From Xylogone sp. PMI_703 (taxonomy: Eukaryota; Ascomycota; Leotiomycetes), in assembly GCA_021399445.1 (NCBI GenBank), contig JAJTUQ010000002.1:4774001-4838000 (forward strand): DNA of 64,000 nucleotides. The letters run 5' to 3'. Shown here piece after piece: positions 12,291 through 25,712 of the stretch. Below the pieces are notes generated by a model. The model was not told where the DNA came from. It did no database searches and saw nothing but the letters and a program-made list of their open reading frames with translations. The stretch's first letter is position 1; every line of letters starts with the position of its first letter. Position numbers and translations under genes: made by a program.

Positions 12291-12499
12291 AGCCACGTGC
12301 TGTTGCTTTTTTTTGTATTATAGGATCTGCATGTGGGGTGTTTGGAAGGGCCATCCAGACCATTTGGAGCATTTATACGGCTTGTGTACTTTATCAAACC
12401 ATGTACATTCACGACGATTTAAAGTGTTTGCAGATTTACGTGAGTTCACCATATACAAACACATTCAATGAGATGACTTCACTTCTCTATTTTTTTCAA

Positions 12500-13639
<1,140 letters not shown>

Positions 13640-14233
13640 TGTCGCACGGGTGCTTTTGCGGATGCTCTTCGATGACCGAGCGAAACCGGCCGAGGAATTT
13701 TTGTACCTCTGCCCCAAGCTAATTCGGAGAGCCCGCTTGTACCGTCCACGCGCACGGAAGGAGGGAAGGTACCGGCACCCCCTGTCCGAGCTCCTTGATG
13801 CTGCTCTGCACGGGCTTTGACTCTGAGAGCCCCTTTTCGCGCTTCCCCACCACAGCTGTTTGAGCGTGTCCCTGCATGGATCCTCACATAATATTCCACG
13901 ACGCGGAGCGAACCACTTACAAATTCCATCATCCCCGGCAACTCCTTACTTAATATCGTCCTTTCCCTACTTGCCACGTTTGACTGTTTGTTGACTGCTT
14001 TAAAAATATAGTTCGGCGTGCCTTGCTGGCGTTAATACCGCCTCAGGAGAGGAAGCACTGCTCCCCGTGTCCTGTTTGCTTCAGGTGCATTCTGCATTTC
14101 CATCAGGGTCCAGGCGACACGCAACCAATCTAAGGCCACATTCACCATTAGACAGCTGCTTTTGGATAACAGTTATTGGGTGACCACAATATTTTATGCT
14201 ACTATCTGCAGTTTCTACTGAACTGTGCCCAAC
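13640..14233. promoter_or_regulatory. Divergent promoter between LYS12 and the gene at 14234
   Basis: 594 bases between divergent start codons. No specific factor site was assigned. A minus-strand frame across the LYS12 start is a shadow and is not supported. Confidence 0.45.
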
Positions 14234-16213
14234 ATGTCATCCGGCGTCCGCAACTTGCGGGCGATGTTTGAGAACAAGGAGACCTCAAGCAGTCCACCGG
14301 ATCGAGGAAGGTCTCCATCTTCTCTAGGTAAGCAGCCTGGACTGTTTCACTGGTGGATGCTAAGGGAATCAGGCCCTCCTAGCAATACAACGTCTCCGCA
14401 ACCCCTTTCGAAAGTCCGGACGAGCTTTGTGACCGTGGAGAAGAATGGGCAAATTGGGCTTCAATTTAGCAATGTCAAGAAGGATACTGGCGCCGAGGAG
14501 TCTACAGTAGAGTCTACAGCCGCGAAACGAAGGGAGAGCTTCAGTGAGGATCAACCGCCGCAGACAATACCTGAGGTGAAGGAGCCAATTAAAGCCGAAC
14601 TAGAAGAGAGGAAGAAGAGCATAGCAGTGGATGAGGTAATACCAGAGGTTGCAATAGAAACTCCTTCAGAGGAGCCGGGAAAGAAACTAGGCGACGAAGG
14701 CGACAAGAGCAGTGCTGAAGCTCCTAAAGATACTGACATCAAACCTACAGTATCCGAGACCGAAGCGCCTGCCGATGCAGAGAGCAAAGAATTACTGCCA
14801 AAATCAGAGGCTAGCAATGGGTCGACACATGGAGACACAGCACCGGTTGCACACCCTCTTGGGGACAAGGCCGCTTCAACCGGAAAGGGATCAGAGAAGT
14901 CCTCAACTATCAAGACTACCGCGCGACCGACTACCACACCCACGATTAAGACAACTCCTGCTACTAAAGTAGCCCCCAAGCCTGCAAAATCGCCTGTACC
15001 AAAAACACTAAGTCCACAGAAGAGCCCTACCAAGGCAAGGTCTAGCTCGAGACAACCGGAGAAAAAGCCTAGCAACCCTTCGGGAGTAGCGACAGGGACT
15101 TCGAAAACTTTGCAAGCAGCGTCAACAGTTTCTACTACTAGAGCAAAGTCTCACTCACCTCCGCCAAAGACGGGAGTTGTTAAGCCAAAGCCGAGATCTC
15201 CTACGCGACCAGTCAAACTACCAGCATCCATAACTGCACCAACAGCAGCTTCTGGATCGAAGACGGCTCCTGCTTCATCGACAAACAAGCAGACATCCTT
15301 AACAGCAACACGGGGGACGGATACGCAATCGACAGTGCGCCCTAAAAGCCGCACTAGTCTAGCTCCTGCGAAATCTACAGAAACGAAACCATCGACGGCC
15401 AAAAAGGCACCAAGCCGGCCATCGTTGGGTCCTCCACCCAGTTCAGTGAAGAAGCAACCATCAAGACAAAGTCTCCACTCAACAGCACCACCAGATGAAG
15501 GATTTCTGGCTCGTATGATGCGTCCGACTACCTCATCGGCGTCAAAAGCAACAGAAAAGCACCCGGTGACACCACCAAAACGGGATCAGTCTTCTAGAAG
15601 GTCTAATCGAAGTGATACAAAGCCAACTAGCACCGCTCCAAAGATGCCTAAATTAACCTCAGCTGCTAATCATGCAGATAAGGTACCAAAAATAGCAGCC
15701 TCGGCAGCTAAAAAATCGGCTGGAGTGTCTAAGCCAAATGCGGCGAAACCCGCCGAACTTCCCTCTCTAGAAGTTACGCAAGCTGAAGCTGAGGAGAAAC
15801 CAGAAGGAAGCGAAGCCTCCGAAAGCCAAGAAGGCTCTAGAAGTATTGAAGAAGATATTGAGCACTCGATAAGCCCAAGTCCAGAAACTGCTGAGCATGT
15901 TGAGGATATAGCTGCAGCCGAAGAAGAGCCTGTAGCGGACCTAAGCGATGAGGCTACCCCAACGGGCGAGCTCTCAGAACCCACCGAAGCGGAGGACAAA
16001 GAGAAGATCGAGGAACAAACTGAGGAGCTGACAACGTCTGAAGATACTTCCAAAACCGGCCAGGCTAATGATATTCATGAATCAGATGATACTGCCGCGC
16101 CAGAGTTAGAGGCAACCAAAGAAGACACTGCTGTTGAGGGAAAAGAGTCCGCAGAAGGTACGGCCATAGAACAGCCTACAGAACCTGTGGAAGCTTCCAA
16201 AGAGAATGTATAG
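14234..16213 (+). CDS. Low-complexity S/T/P/K-rich protein, function unknown
   Basis: The ATG at 14234 begins MSSGVRNLRAMFENK. A probable 45-bp intron at 14328-14372 (GTAAGC donor, GCTAAG branch-like, CAG acceptor) is a multiple of three without a stop, so the frame is open with or without it; spliced length is 644 aa. The VRNLRAMFENK head and the PLSKVRTSFVTVEKNGQIGLQ block look like short conserved motifs. Most of the remainder is disordered and rich in Lys, Ser, Thr, Pro and Ala (about residues 160-470), followed by an acidic Glu-rich C-terminus (500-640). No signal or membrane segment is present. The style resembles fungal cytoskeleton- or septum-associated scaffolds, but no function can be assigned. 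Confidence 0.82.
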   Translation: MSSGVRNLRAMFENKETSSSPPDRGRSPSSLGKQPGLFHWWMLRESGPPSNTTSPQPLSKVRTSFVTVEKNGQIGLQFSNVKKDTGAEESTVESTAAKRRESFSEDQPPQTIPEVKEPIKAELEERKKSIAVDEVIPEVAIETPSEEPGKKLGDEGDKSSAEAPKDTDIKPTVSETEAPADAESKELLPKSEASNGSTHGDTAPVAHPLGDKAASTGKGSEKSSTIKTTARPTTTPTIKTTPATKVAPKPAKSPVPKTLSPQKSPTKARSSSRQPEKKPSNPSGVATGTSKTLQAASTVSTTRAKSHSPPPKTGVVKPKPRSPTRPVKLPASITAPTAASGSKTAPASSTNKQTSLTATRGTDTQSTVRPKSRTSLAPAKSTETKPSTAKKAPSRPSLGPPPSSVKKQPSRQSLHSTAPPDEGFLARMMRPTTSSASKATEKHPVTPPKRDQSSRRSNRSDTKPTSTAPKMPKLTSAANHADKVPKIAASAAKKSAGVSKPNAAKPAELPSLEVTQAEAEEKPEGSEASESQEGSRSIEEDIEHSISPSPETAEHVEDIAAAEEEPVADLSDEATPTGELSEPTEAEDKEKIEEQTEELTTSEDTSKTGQANDIHESDDTAAPELEATKEDTAVEGKESAEGTAIEQPTEPVEASKENV

Positions 16214-17292
16214 CAGTAGGATGTTGAGTAAAATACGTAGGAATGATTTTGAGGTGATTTTTGTCCGGTGATACCATAGCATATAATTGTTTTGTCATGT
16301 CTTTAAGCGTTTGCATATTTTTACTTTTAAGATACAGCATCCCCACAATCTGCATTTGGATTTTGCACAGACTTGTGATTGGCTCTAGACCGGAGCCGTT
16401 TGATATCCCTGACCTGCTACTATACAGTTACATCCGGTTTCTTATATTTCTGCGTCAATATTATATATTTGATAGTCTTCTCCGGTTTCTTGAGGCACTG
16501 ACCTAGGGTGGTCAACGGTTCTACACGTTTATATCTTTCCAGTTGATTAAGATGAGGCATGGAACTATGAGCGTTTAATAAAGGATATAATTTGTATTGA
16601 GTGACATGGTGTTTGATATCTATTTCGGTTATTGACATGTGGAGTATGGTACAAATGAGGTAGACAGTAGAAAGTGCACATTTATACTATAGTCAAAATT
16701 CCATGGCCTGGCTCTTCTAGCAAATATCGTGCGTACCGCCCAGTAGGTCCATGCCTGAGATTTGGCAACAAACTACAACAATCGAGTAGAGAATCATTGC
16801 TACGAACATATTCATAAAGGATACCCTTTGTAATGGCCTAATGGTTCTTAGATATCCTTACATGACTTATATTCAATAGTAACCTAGTTATTCATAATTT
16901 TCATTGCTATAGATTTCTTCTGGAGCCCGTTCCTTGCCCCTTTTGATGCCTTACCTGTTTCTAGTTCCAGGCTACTTATAAGAAAAGTTCTCCTGAGACA
17001 TCCTGATAAAACTTGGCGTCCTTTCCACCCAATGGTAGTATAGTTTCAAAGATGACTAGTGACAGAGAACAAGTCTACTATCTCATAATATATATATATA
17101 TATGAATAGACCGTGGACATTAGTGGACTTGAGATGCGTCTCGAAGACAGAAGTGCTGCGTATATGTTTGGGGTGGATTTAATACAAATTATCAAGCGTC
17201 TCAAGTATATGATTCCAGATTGTCCTCAAGCCTATCCATTGATGATACTGACCTAGGCATTCTGAAAGGAATGTAGGTCAAAACTTTCTGGG
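16214..17292. other. Convergent spacer with hairpin and AT microsatellite
   Basis: No gene is seen. A TA dinucleotide run lies at about 17086-17103. An imperfect palindrome at 17250-17279 (GACCTAGGCATTC paired with GAATGTAGGTC around a short loop) sits just past the stop of the MFS gene and could be a 3'-end structure. Confidence 0.5.
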
Positions 17293-19179
17293 TTATAGGC
17301 TGTCGATGTTAAATTTCTTTCTTAGAACTTCGCCCCATTTAAAAAGGGCCCATGGTACAGGTAACAATCCTATAGCAATGAATGCTAATAAACTGTTTCC
17401 CCATCCTAGTCCTAGAGTATCATACATCTGTTGGCCAGCTAGAGGAAGTACTGCGCCGAGCACACTTCGGACCACTGCATTCGCAGCTAAAGCGCTGGCC
17501 GCAAATACTGTATACGCATCGACGAGATATGTTTGAATACTCATGAATGTAGATATATTCCCGACCCCTATGAGGCCAGTTGATAATATTGGAACGATCC
17601 AATGGACATGATACTGAGCTGTCCATCCGTATATGAAAAAACCTGCCGGGATAAGAACAGCGCATGGTATCATTGGCGGTAAGCGGTATTCTGGTTTCAT
17701 ACCTTCAGGTTCTCGGCCTTCGGCTTGGGCTGCCCGATCTGCCGCCGCTGTACGAGCTTTCACCGTACGATCTGAGATCCAAGCAAAGAAGAACAGACCT
17801 GCGAGAGAGCCTACACCAAGGCCGAGATAGGTAAGCCCCACACTGCCAGGAGAAAAGTTGTAGGTCTCTTCAAAGACAACAGTAAAAGTAGTGAATAAGA
17901 GGTAAAGGTAGCCGTATATCACACCAACATATAAGCTGGTCGAGAGGACGACAGGTGACATTATAAGCATTTTTGCAGGCCGAATAATAGAACGCTTGAA
18001 GTAGTCTTTCGCCGAAAGACCAGCATCTAATTTTGACCGGAGGTCCATATTTCCTGTCTCTTTCTGCAAACGTAGTGTTTTCCTCTTCAAGATAACTACT
18101 GCGTACGTCTCACGCATGAGAAGAATGGAGCCAACTAGGAAAACACCACTGAGCATACTTAAGACCCAGAAGATCCAGCGCCAGCCTTTGGCTTGCGTTA
18201 AGTATCCTCCACAAATTGGACCGACTACACAAAAGAATCAGCTCTAACTTTTGGAGATTTTCGGGGCCAGCAACGCACCAATTGGACCAATAATCGGTCC
18301 CATGACGAAGAATGACATTGCCTTCCCACGGTTTTCTTGGGAGACGATATCGGCTATTGTACCTCCTCCTGGAAATACTGTAAGCAAATCGATAAGGACC
18401 ACGGTAGAACCTGACACTGCATACCGTTGGTTAATGGGCAACTCCCCCAGATACCAGCCATAAAGCGAAAGCCAATAAGCATGTTGAGGTTAGTAGCTAG
18501 TGCACATGCGATTGTAAATACCAGGAAGAGAACATTGCATATATGATATACTGGAAGTCTTCCATAGACCTCGCTGCACGCAGGAATTAGAGCCGAGATA
18601 TCGATGCATGTATTTTAGAAACTCTTACCTGGCGGGTGCAAGGAAGAGAGGGCCGACCGCAAATCCAAGAATATATACCGACACAACAAAACTGGCAAGT
18701 TCCACGCTTGTGCTGTTAAACTCTTCCATGAGTTGAGGGACTCCAGGAGCAAACATGGACGATGCAAGAGGTGTAACAAAACATATAGCCGATATAATGA
18801 AGATATTACTCCTCTTCAACCAATCACCCCAGTTCATCGGGTTCTCACGGTCATCAGGGCCATCCCACCATACAATATTGGGATCATCTATCTCTTTGGT
18901 TTCAGGCTCTAACCCTTTTTCTATGTCTACTTGTACTTCGACATTTTCTACGGCAGTCTCAGTTTTACTTGAGCCACTCGAAGCTTTGTGATGTAGTGAC
19001 TTCTCATGAGCTATATAGCCCTCGTTAGATGGGATATCTGCATCATGTCCTTCAAGAACTGCAAGCGCAATTTTTTCCTCATCCGAAACCTCGGGCTCAT
19101 GATATGGTGGCTTCACGTTTTTGCCATCCTGGCCCGGTAGTGTCTCTTTGTCAAGAGCCGATTGCTCGAAGGACGGCAT
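17293..19179 (-). CDS. MFS multidrug/polyamine-type exporter (DHA1 family)
   Basis: Four exons on the minus strand, 18629-19179, 18425-18573, 18279-18368 and 17293-18224, give 573 aa with three introns of 54-56 bp. After a 115-residue acidic cytoplasmic N-terminus comes [14 protein letters not shown], the entry motif of the fungal Tpo/Flu1-type drug:H+ antiporters. Twelve membrane helices follow. Antiporter motif C ([17 protein letters not shown]) is formed across the third splice junction, which confirms the exon model. It likely exports toxic organic compounds or polyamines at the plasma membrane; the substrate is unknown. It lies about 0.9 kb from the ABC exporter on the same strand. The frame is intact despite fragmentation in six-frame view. 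Confidence 0.9.
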
Positions 19180-20097
19180 TGCCAGCACCACTGCTCTCTA
19201 ATAACATCGTCATGTTAGTAGATTTATTTTTAAATAATCAAACCCCGCAGGATCAGTTATTTTTCGATATAGCGAACAAATATATGCTCGATATAATTGA
19301 TATGCGAAATCACGAAAGAGCTTAACATTGATGGGAAATGGAAGGTTTAGATGCGGTAGGCCAAGGGGCGGGATAAGCTTACTGAGCACAGGGTAGCGAG
19401 CGGGGACACCCGCCTGGGGGTGGGGAGCAGATTCTGGGGAACTGGAGCACAAAACTCCTAAATTGCCGCCTTGGGGATCAATTTTGGTTGCACTGGGGAG
19501 AAAATACAAATAGGAGATGCAGATAGAAATCAGAAAAGAAACGTCTCTTCAGCTGAGGCTACTAGACTCCAAACTAACTAACAATCTAACACAGCTTCCT
19601 ATTTCCACCTCCAGCGCGGAATTTATCCACGGACATAAACCTTGCCGCATTAGGGCCAATTGCGAAACCCCAAGCCGGTTATCGGATCATTAATACCCTT
19701 CTTCATTCAAGTTCGACCAATGCACATTTTAACAGCTTTACGTACGTTTCTCCTCATTCATGATGAACCAGGTACCCCATTCTACGGTAATGAGATATGC
19801 TAGATGCAAGCACTGGTAGCAAAGCGAGTTTTGTTCAGGCATATATGAGAAGACGTTTACTCTAAAACACTGCTTTGCATTTCAGGGTCAAAATGTTGGA
19901 AGAAGGCAAAATACCATTAGTAATTACCCTATCAATGGTCTCAAGCAAAGAATCGATAGCAACTCCTGGATAATTACTAGAGATCCACTCGGAACCATTA
20001 TCCCGAGAAATTCATAAACGCTTTGTGTGGTACGGTACAATGAAGCCTACCACAGTGCCCTACCTACCTTACCAGTAATAGTTGTGATGACCTCCCT
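19180..20097. other. Intergenic, promoter of the MFS gene
   Basis: 918 bases between the MFS start and the ABC stop, both on the minus strand. Short frames only; no supported gene. Confidence 0.55.
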
Positions 20098-23000
20098 TTA
20101 ACTCCGATGCTTAAGCCCGTCTGCACCAGATACTGTATCTTCGTTTTTTGCGCTGGGTTCACCATTTGGAGGTCCCATGCTACCTATTTCCCCCAGAAGC
20201 GTAGCAAACACTCCCCCGGATTTGGCAATCAGCTCCTCAAATGCTCCACATTCCACTACTCTTCCAGACTTCAAGTATACCACTCGATCCGCAACCTTCA
20301 TCATCTCGACATCATGTGTGATAATTACCACAGCAAATCCTCTTGCCTTGTCTGATATCATATATTGCCGTATTGTCTTCCTAATAGCCTCAGCGCTCTC
20401 ATTGTCCAATGCACTTGTTGGCTCATCCAGAACCAGAAGTTGTGGTCTCCGGATTAGCGCTCGGGCAATTGCTAATCGCTGTGTTTGTCCTCCACTAAGT
20501 CCCTGACCACCCTCTCCAATAAGGGTACCGTATCCCTCCGGCAGGGATTCTATAAAATCATGGATTCCTGCTTCTTGAGCTGCTACAGCAATAGCCCGAG
20601 GATTATTATATGGTGATGTTTCTGCAAGTCCATAAGTAATATTAGCTGCTATTGTAGTTGGGAAGAGAACTGGATTCTGTGGAACTATAGCCATGAGACT
20701 GCGAAGTGACGCGGTATGTATGCTCTCAATAGGTGAGGTGGCGAACGTCAATGACGGGAGTAAATGGAGTGGATGATTGATGGGCTGGAGCTGGTATAAA
20801 CCCATTATAATGGACGTTACCGTAGATTTGCCACTACCTGAAGGGCCCACTATTGCCGTGCATGAACCTGCATCGAATTTCATAGATACATTGTCGAGAG
20901 TCAAAACTTGTGGATGACTGGGATATGCAAAGCATAGAGACTTTATGTGTATCGGAAATAGAGATGTTAGACGCTCAGTACCGTGAGCTTCATGTGAAAG
21001 GAGTGGTAGATTCGCAAGCCGTATCAAAGATGTTGCAGTAACGCGTGACGAGTTGATCTGTGGAACTAAATAAAGCATAGCACTAGCATTTGATATTCCG
21101 AACAAAAGTAAATTCATGACGGAGAATATTTGCTGTACATTGCGTTGACCAGAGGTAACGATGACCGTTCCGTAATAGAATACAAGTCCAGCAACACAAA
21201 AGCTTATCATGTTTGTGCACCCAAATAAGAGACCACAGTAGCCGGCTCTCGATAGGCCTATCTTGTATGCATTAATTGTTGCCCTTTTATGCTTATCTTC
21301 AAAGTAGGCTTCCAAAGTGAGAGCTCGAACAGCTTTGATATTGAGAAACGCCTCAGTAAAAATATTGCTAGCATCATCGGAGGCATGATTGCATTTATCT
21401 TCCCATTTGACGCTCGCCCAATTGAAAGCTCTTGTAATGATGAAGATGACAGGACCACATGCGAGAGTGACGAGAGTAAGCTTCCAGGATATTATCAGGG
21501 CCCAGACGAGAGTTATGCACAGTATCCATAAAGCAGTGAAACAGTTTCCTGCAAACCGTCCAATGAAGTTTCGCATTTCTTCCGCATTTCTGTCCAAACA
21601 CTCGCTTAGATAATTACCTGTGTATGAATCAAACCAACATTTTGGTTGACTTAATATACGTCTTAGTGCTTCGACTCTCATTGCGTTGACCCAGGCATCG
21701 CCGCTCCGTTCTAGACAGTAGCGCGAACAAAAAGAAGCTAGGCCATCCATAAAAGCCACTGCAAGAAGTATCAACGCCCATTTTCGGGATTCAGCCCCTC
21801 TATTTTCATGGAGATTGAAAACGTTGAGCAAATTTGCGAAAACAAAGGAGAACAATGGGGTAGCAGCAGCAACGATTATAGCTGTAACGAACCCACCAAC
21901 AAAAAAAGTCCTATCTTTCCACGCTAAAGTAGGCCAGACCGTACAGAAGATCTTCCATAAGGTTGCGGGCTTTTGCTCTGGAGCCGTCTTGTTGCTAGTT
22001 TCTCTTGTGGGTAAAGATTCCAACGGCATCGTATGGTGTTCATCATCCTGTACATTGCCTTCCCGTGAGACTGAGCCAGTTTGAATGTTGTTGCCCGCCC
22101 CTGATACTACCTTATCCAGAGATACGGATCTTGATGAATGGTTTGGCTGTTTTCCGTTACGTTCCAAATTATTGTATTCCTCTGAGGAGATCCTTGTATT
22201 GGTTAATATTGTATTTGCAACAATATTATAATTCGATGGAATCCTGGGAGAGAACATACGCTCACTCTCAAATGATAGATTCCTAGAGCTTATTGTATCC
22301 TGTACAGCGAGATATCTCCTAAATCGATTTGACCGTCGAGGTATGTCTCCAGAAGGTCTTTCAGTGTTATCATTTGATAGAGATGCTGGATCCATTAATT
22401 CACCGTGATCAGGAGATCTATTGGATTTTGAAAATAAACCACTCGATTTCTTGGAGAGGTTACGCTTATAGCCCTCTTGAGTCACTACACCACTCTCCAT
22501 GATGTATACGTACTCGTCATCTAATATTGTCGAGAGGTCATGAGTGATGATGATAGTTGTTTCATTCTGACGCCACTTCCGGATTGTACTTATGACTTTG
22601 TCTTTATTCTCCCTATCTAGGGCGCTGGTAGCTTCATCAAGTATTAGAATTGATGAATCACGTAGTTGTGCCCTGGCGATACAAATTCTTTGGTTCTGCC
22701 CTCCACTCATCATTTTCCCCTTCGATCCGATTAGAGTGTTAATACCTTCGGGAAGTGCATCTAGTGTCTCTTCTAATTCGGCAGCTTTACACGATTTCCT
22801 AATCTCTCCTCTCGTAGCTCCAAGTTTCCCGAATGCAATATTCTGCAATATCGATTCGTTGAAAACTACACTGTGTTGTTGGACGAGAGTAACGTTTTTG
22901 TGAAGCCAGGCTATATCGAGACTGGCGATAGGGTGTCCATCAAGTAAAATCTCTCCTTCAAGTGGCTCATAGTATCTCATGATTAAATTTGCCAATGTGC

Positions 23001-24301
23001 TCTTCCCAGATCCACTCTGTCCAACAATATACGTTGTCTCTCCAGCAGGAAAAAAGAAACTGGATTTTTTCAGTACAAGTTGGCTCCGATTTGAAGGATA
23101 AGAGAAGGAGACCTATATCTCGTTATTAATCTTGAAATCTGGCAAAAGCTTATTACCTACGTCATTGAACTCAATATCTCCATGACACCTACTAGGAACT
23201 CGTAAGTCGGAGTCCGTGTGATGTTTCCGTTTAGTGTGAGCTTTGTGCACGATGGATTCCAAAGCATGCCCAGCAGAGATTCCTTTAGCAAGAACCAACC
23301 ATTGAGGGAGGATGACTTCCACAGCTTGCATCGCATTTAAGCAAGCATAAAAGGCCGTGAGAATGTGTCCGGGATCCGTCCCCTGGGCTACCAACACCAG
23401 GCCATACCAAAAGCCTTGTACGAATAGCAATATAACAATAAATTTCATGATACCCAGCTGCAGTGCGCTCAGTAAAGCCTGGGTAAGGTAACTGCCCCTT
23501 GCTCTTTGAATAATTGTGTCATATCCCCAGACTTCCTGTTCCTGGCCATTGAACGCCTTCACCGTATCAATTGCTGAAATTGCAGAACTAGTCAATTTTG
23601 ATGCCTTTGCTAGTTCCTCGTTTTGCGCCTCAATGGCTGGAGTAAGTCGAATAGATATGAAGTACAATGCAATACATGCTACAGGAGCCGTTGCAATGAT
23701 CACAAATGTCAACTTCCAAGAGAAGTAGAATGCAACACCAATTGCCGCAATTGATGAGACTAGTTCATATAATAGAAATCCCAAAGGTTGTGAGACCGCC
23801 AGTTGGAGTTCTCGAAGTTGTCTACTAAAATTAGTATGATGTTACTTTGAGTGACAGGAATGTTCAAAGTACCTACGTTTGAATTCTAACCGTAAAGGAA
23901 CTAATGCCATCATCAAGGAGGTCGTACCACTCTATATCCTTATCAATCATACTGACGAACATCTGTTCGCGTATATTCATGGCTTGCAGCTCTCCAAATA
24001 CCATCCACGAGGAAAGAAACAGGCCCAAAAAGAGCCACAATGCTCCTCCTAAGACACCGAGCCCTATGCACCAATTTGAAATATCATGTAAAGCACTATG
24101 TGCGTCGATAGATCCTTCTGCGAAAGCTGTTAAGGAAGAGAAGATCTTCCCAAAAAATATTGCACCAGCAGGTTTAATAACTGCTGCAATTATTGTAAAG
24201 ATTATGGCGGCTATGAGAGAGGGTGCATGGCTTCGAGTTGTGAAGCCGAATAACGAACGTATAGACATAGGCACTTGCTCTCTAGATGATATTGTGGCCA
24301 T
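20098..24301 (-). CDS. Full-size ABCB transporter, Ste6-like
   Basis: Three exons on the minus strand, 23877-24301, 23161-23824 and 20098-23112, encode 1,367 aa (introns 52 and 48 bp). The order is TMD1-NBD1-TMD2-NBD2. NBD1 has Walker A GQSGSGKST (about 394-402), a Q-loop QQHSVVFNESILQNIAFG, signature MSGGQ, Walker B ILILDEATSALD and ITHD. NBD2 has GPSGSGKST (about 1115), LSGGQ, LLVLDEPTSALD and ITHD. The DDEYVYIMESGVVTQEG stretch after NBD1 and the TMD2 sequence recall the yeast a-factor exporter Ste6, so the substrate could be a farnesylated pheromone or another lipopeptide. Related fungal ABCB pumps also export drugs, so the substrate is inferred. The start ATG at 24301 is the first in frame after a leader with a non-ATG frame. 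Confidence 0.9.
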
Positions 24302-24998
24302 ATTTTCCTGCCTCAAGTTCGAAATCTACTCCGTATACTGTAGTGGTGGCGCTGTTGATCTTCAAGTGGGTTGCGTTAAAGAGATATTGCAATGGATGAA
24401 CGGCGAGCCATTAAGTCACTGTGGATAACAGTGAACAAAAATTCCGAAATAGAGCTGCAGGCATTTAGATTATAGGCTACGGCAGAAAGCTAGTAGGAAA
24501 CAGTTATTCTGTGTCCATGGCCATGCACGTCTAAAATATACCATACCAGTTCTTGTGGCGCAAATCCTTAGCATTGTTCTTTATCTCAACAACAAAGAAA
24601 AATGACTAAACGCAACTGAGCCAAAACGCCTCATAATCGAAATGTGAATCTTGGTCATCACAAAATAACAAAACTGTCTATTGCAGTACTGGGATGGACA
24701 CCTTAGGGAAATGGTGGTCTATTGCGCATACCTACGCTCCTCTTCCACCATATAACATACATCTTCAATGTCCATTTAGGACTTCTTGCGGTATCATGAA
24801 GTTGAACATGGTCCAACAATTCGCACGCTTGATCCGGTCTCAGCTGAAGCCCCTAGAGCCGGTATATCATCCAATTGATCTCTATCTCGTTACGAAGACC
24901 GAAAGGATTTTGTTGATAGACGCCAGACAAGATTGGAGTTAACCAGAAATTGTGGTTAGTTATGATGGGAGTGCTACCATCTTATACCATGTGTTTCT
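24302..24998. other. Intergenic, promoter of the ABC transporter
   Basis: 697 bases upstream of the ABC start and downstream of the PBDC1-like stop. No gene is seen. Confidence 0.55.
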
Positions 24999-25712
24999 TC
25001 ATGGGTCTCCTTTTGGTGCATCCTTTTCCTTCTGGTTATTCTCGTATATCCAGTCATTCAGTCCTAAGCGATTCCTGCTAGGCAGTGAGATTCTAGTGCC
25101 GAAAGTAATTTCTTATGGAGCAGTAAAAGGGTGCCATACCTTGCAATTTCGATTGCGTAAAACTGCATTCGAGGGACTTATCATCAATTAGCTCTATTCA
25201 CGGAATTAGGATCATTAGGTCTTACCAAAAATTGTCTCATCCTGCCCATACTCCCATTTAGGATTGGCTCTGAGCATTGTGCCAAAGTTATAGTCGTCGA
25301 TCTTTTTCTCGTATGCCATCATGAACTTCCTCCAACGCTCTTTGCCAGACTTGCTCTTCATCTCATCTTCATCTATTGTTGCAGCGGCATCAAACTCCGG
25401 AAAATCTGTCTTCAGATGTTCGTATATTTCATCATCCATCTTTGTCAGTCGTAGAGTCGAGCCGCGGACTTTCTCAAGGATTGCCCAATATGTAGACATA
25501 TGTTGAACAACTAGTGCGGGGTGTTAGTAGTGGAGGTCGGCAGGTCGTTTTGGGGTATATAAAAATTTCAACCTTTGACAGCAAATTGTTTCTCAATCTA
25601 TGGTTATATAAGTATATTATATTCGGTACTTATCGGGTAAGGAAGATAATCTTACATCTTCGAGGTTATCGGCTTCCTCAGCATTGAAATTAGCTGGCGC
25701 TTGAGCAGACAT
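24999..25712 (-). CDS. CHP1: PBDC1/YPL225W (Chp1)-type eEF1A chaperone
   Basis: Five small exons on the minus strand, 25656-25712, 25573-25597, 25226-25510, 25140-25176 and 24999-25074, give 159 aa, a normal length for the family. Splicing produces a continuous family signature: IEKQFAVKVVQH, then LRLTKMDDEIYEHLKTDFPEF, KERWRKFMMAYEKKIDDYNFGTMLR, and VPRMQFYAIEIARNRLGLNDWIYE across the last two junctions. The yeast homologue YPL225W is reported to be a ribosome-associated chaperone for nascent eEF1A. The protein is cytosolic, with no signal or membrane segment. Four introns in a 480-nt coding sequence is dense. The exon 4/5 junctions were chosen because they restore the QFYAIEIARNR core. Confidence 0.92.

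Noticed and set aside
14551..16053. Minus-strand frames opposite the 644-aa protein
   Set aside because: They are Ser/Val/Gly-rich mirror images of the Lys/Pro/Thr-rich coding strand with no family features.
17293..19179. MFS gene as a pseudogene, because it is broken in six-frame view
   Set aside because: Three introns of 54-56 bp with good splice sites rejoin all pieces and rebuild antiporter motif C.
24999..25499. PBDC1-like gene as a truncated single exon
   Set aside because: Upstream and downstream small exons restore both ends of the conserved family sequence in frame.
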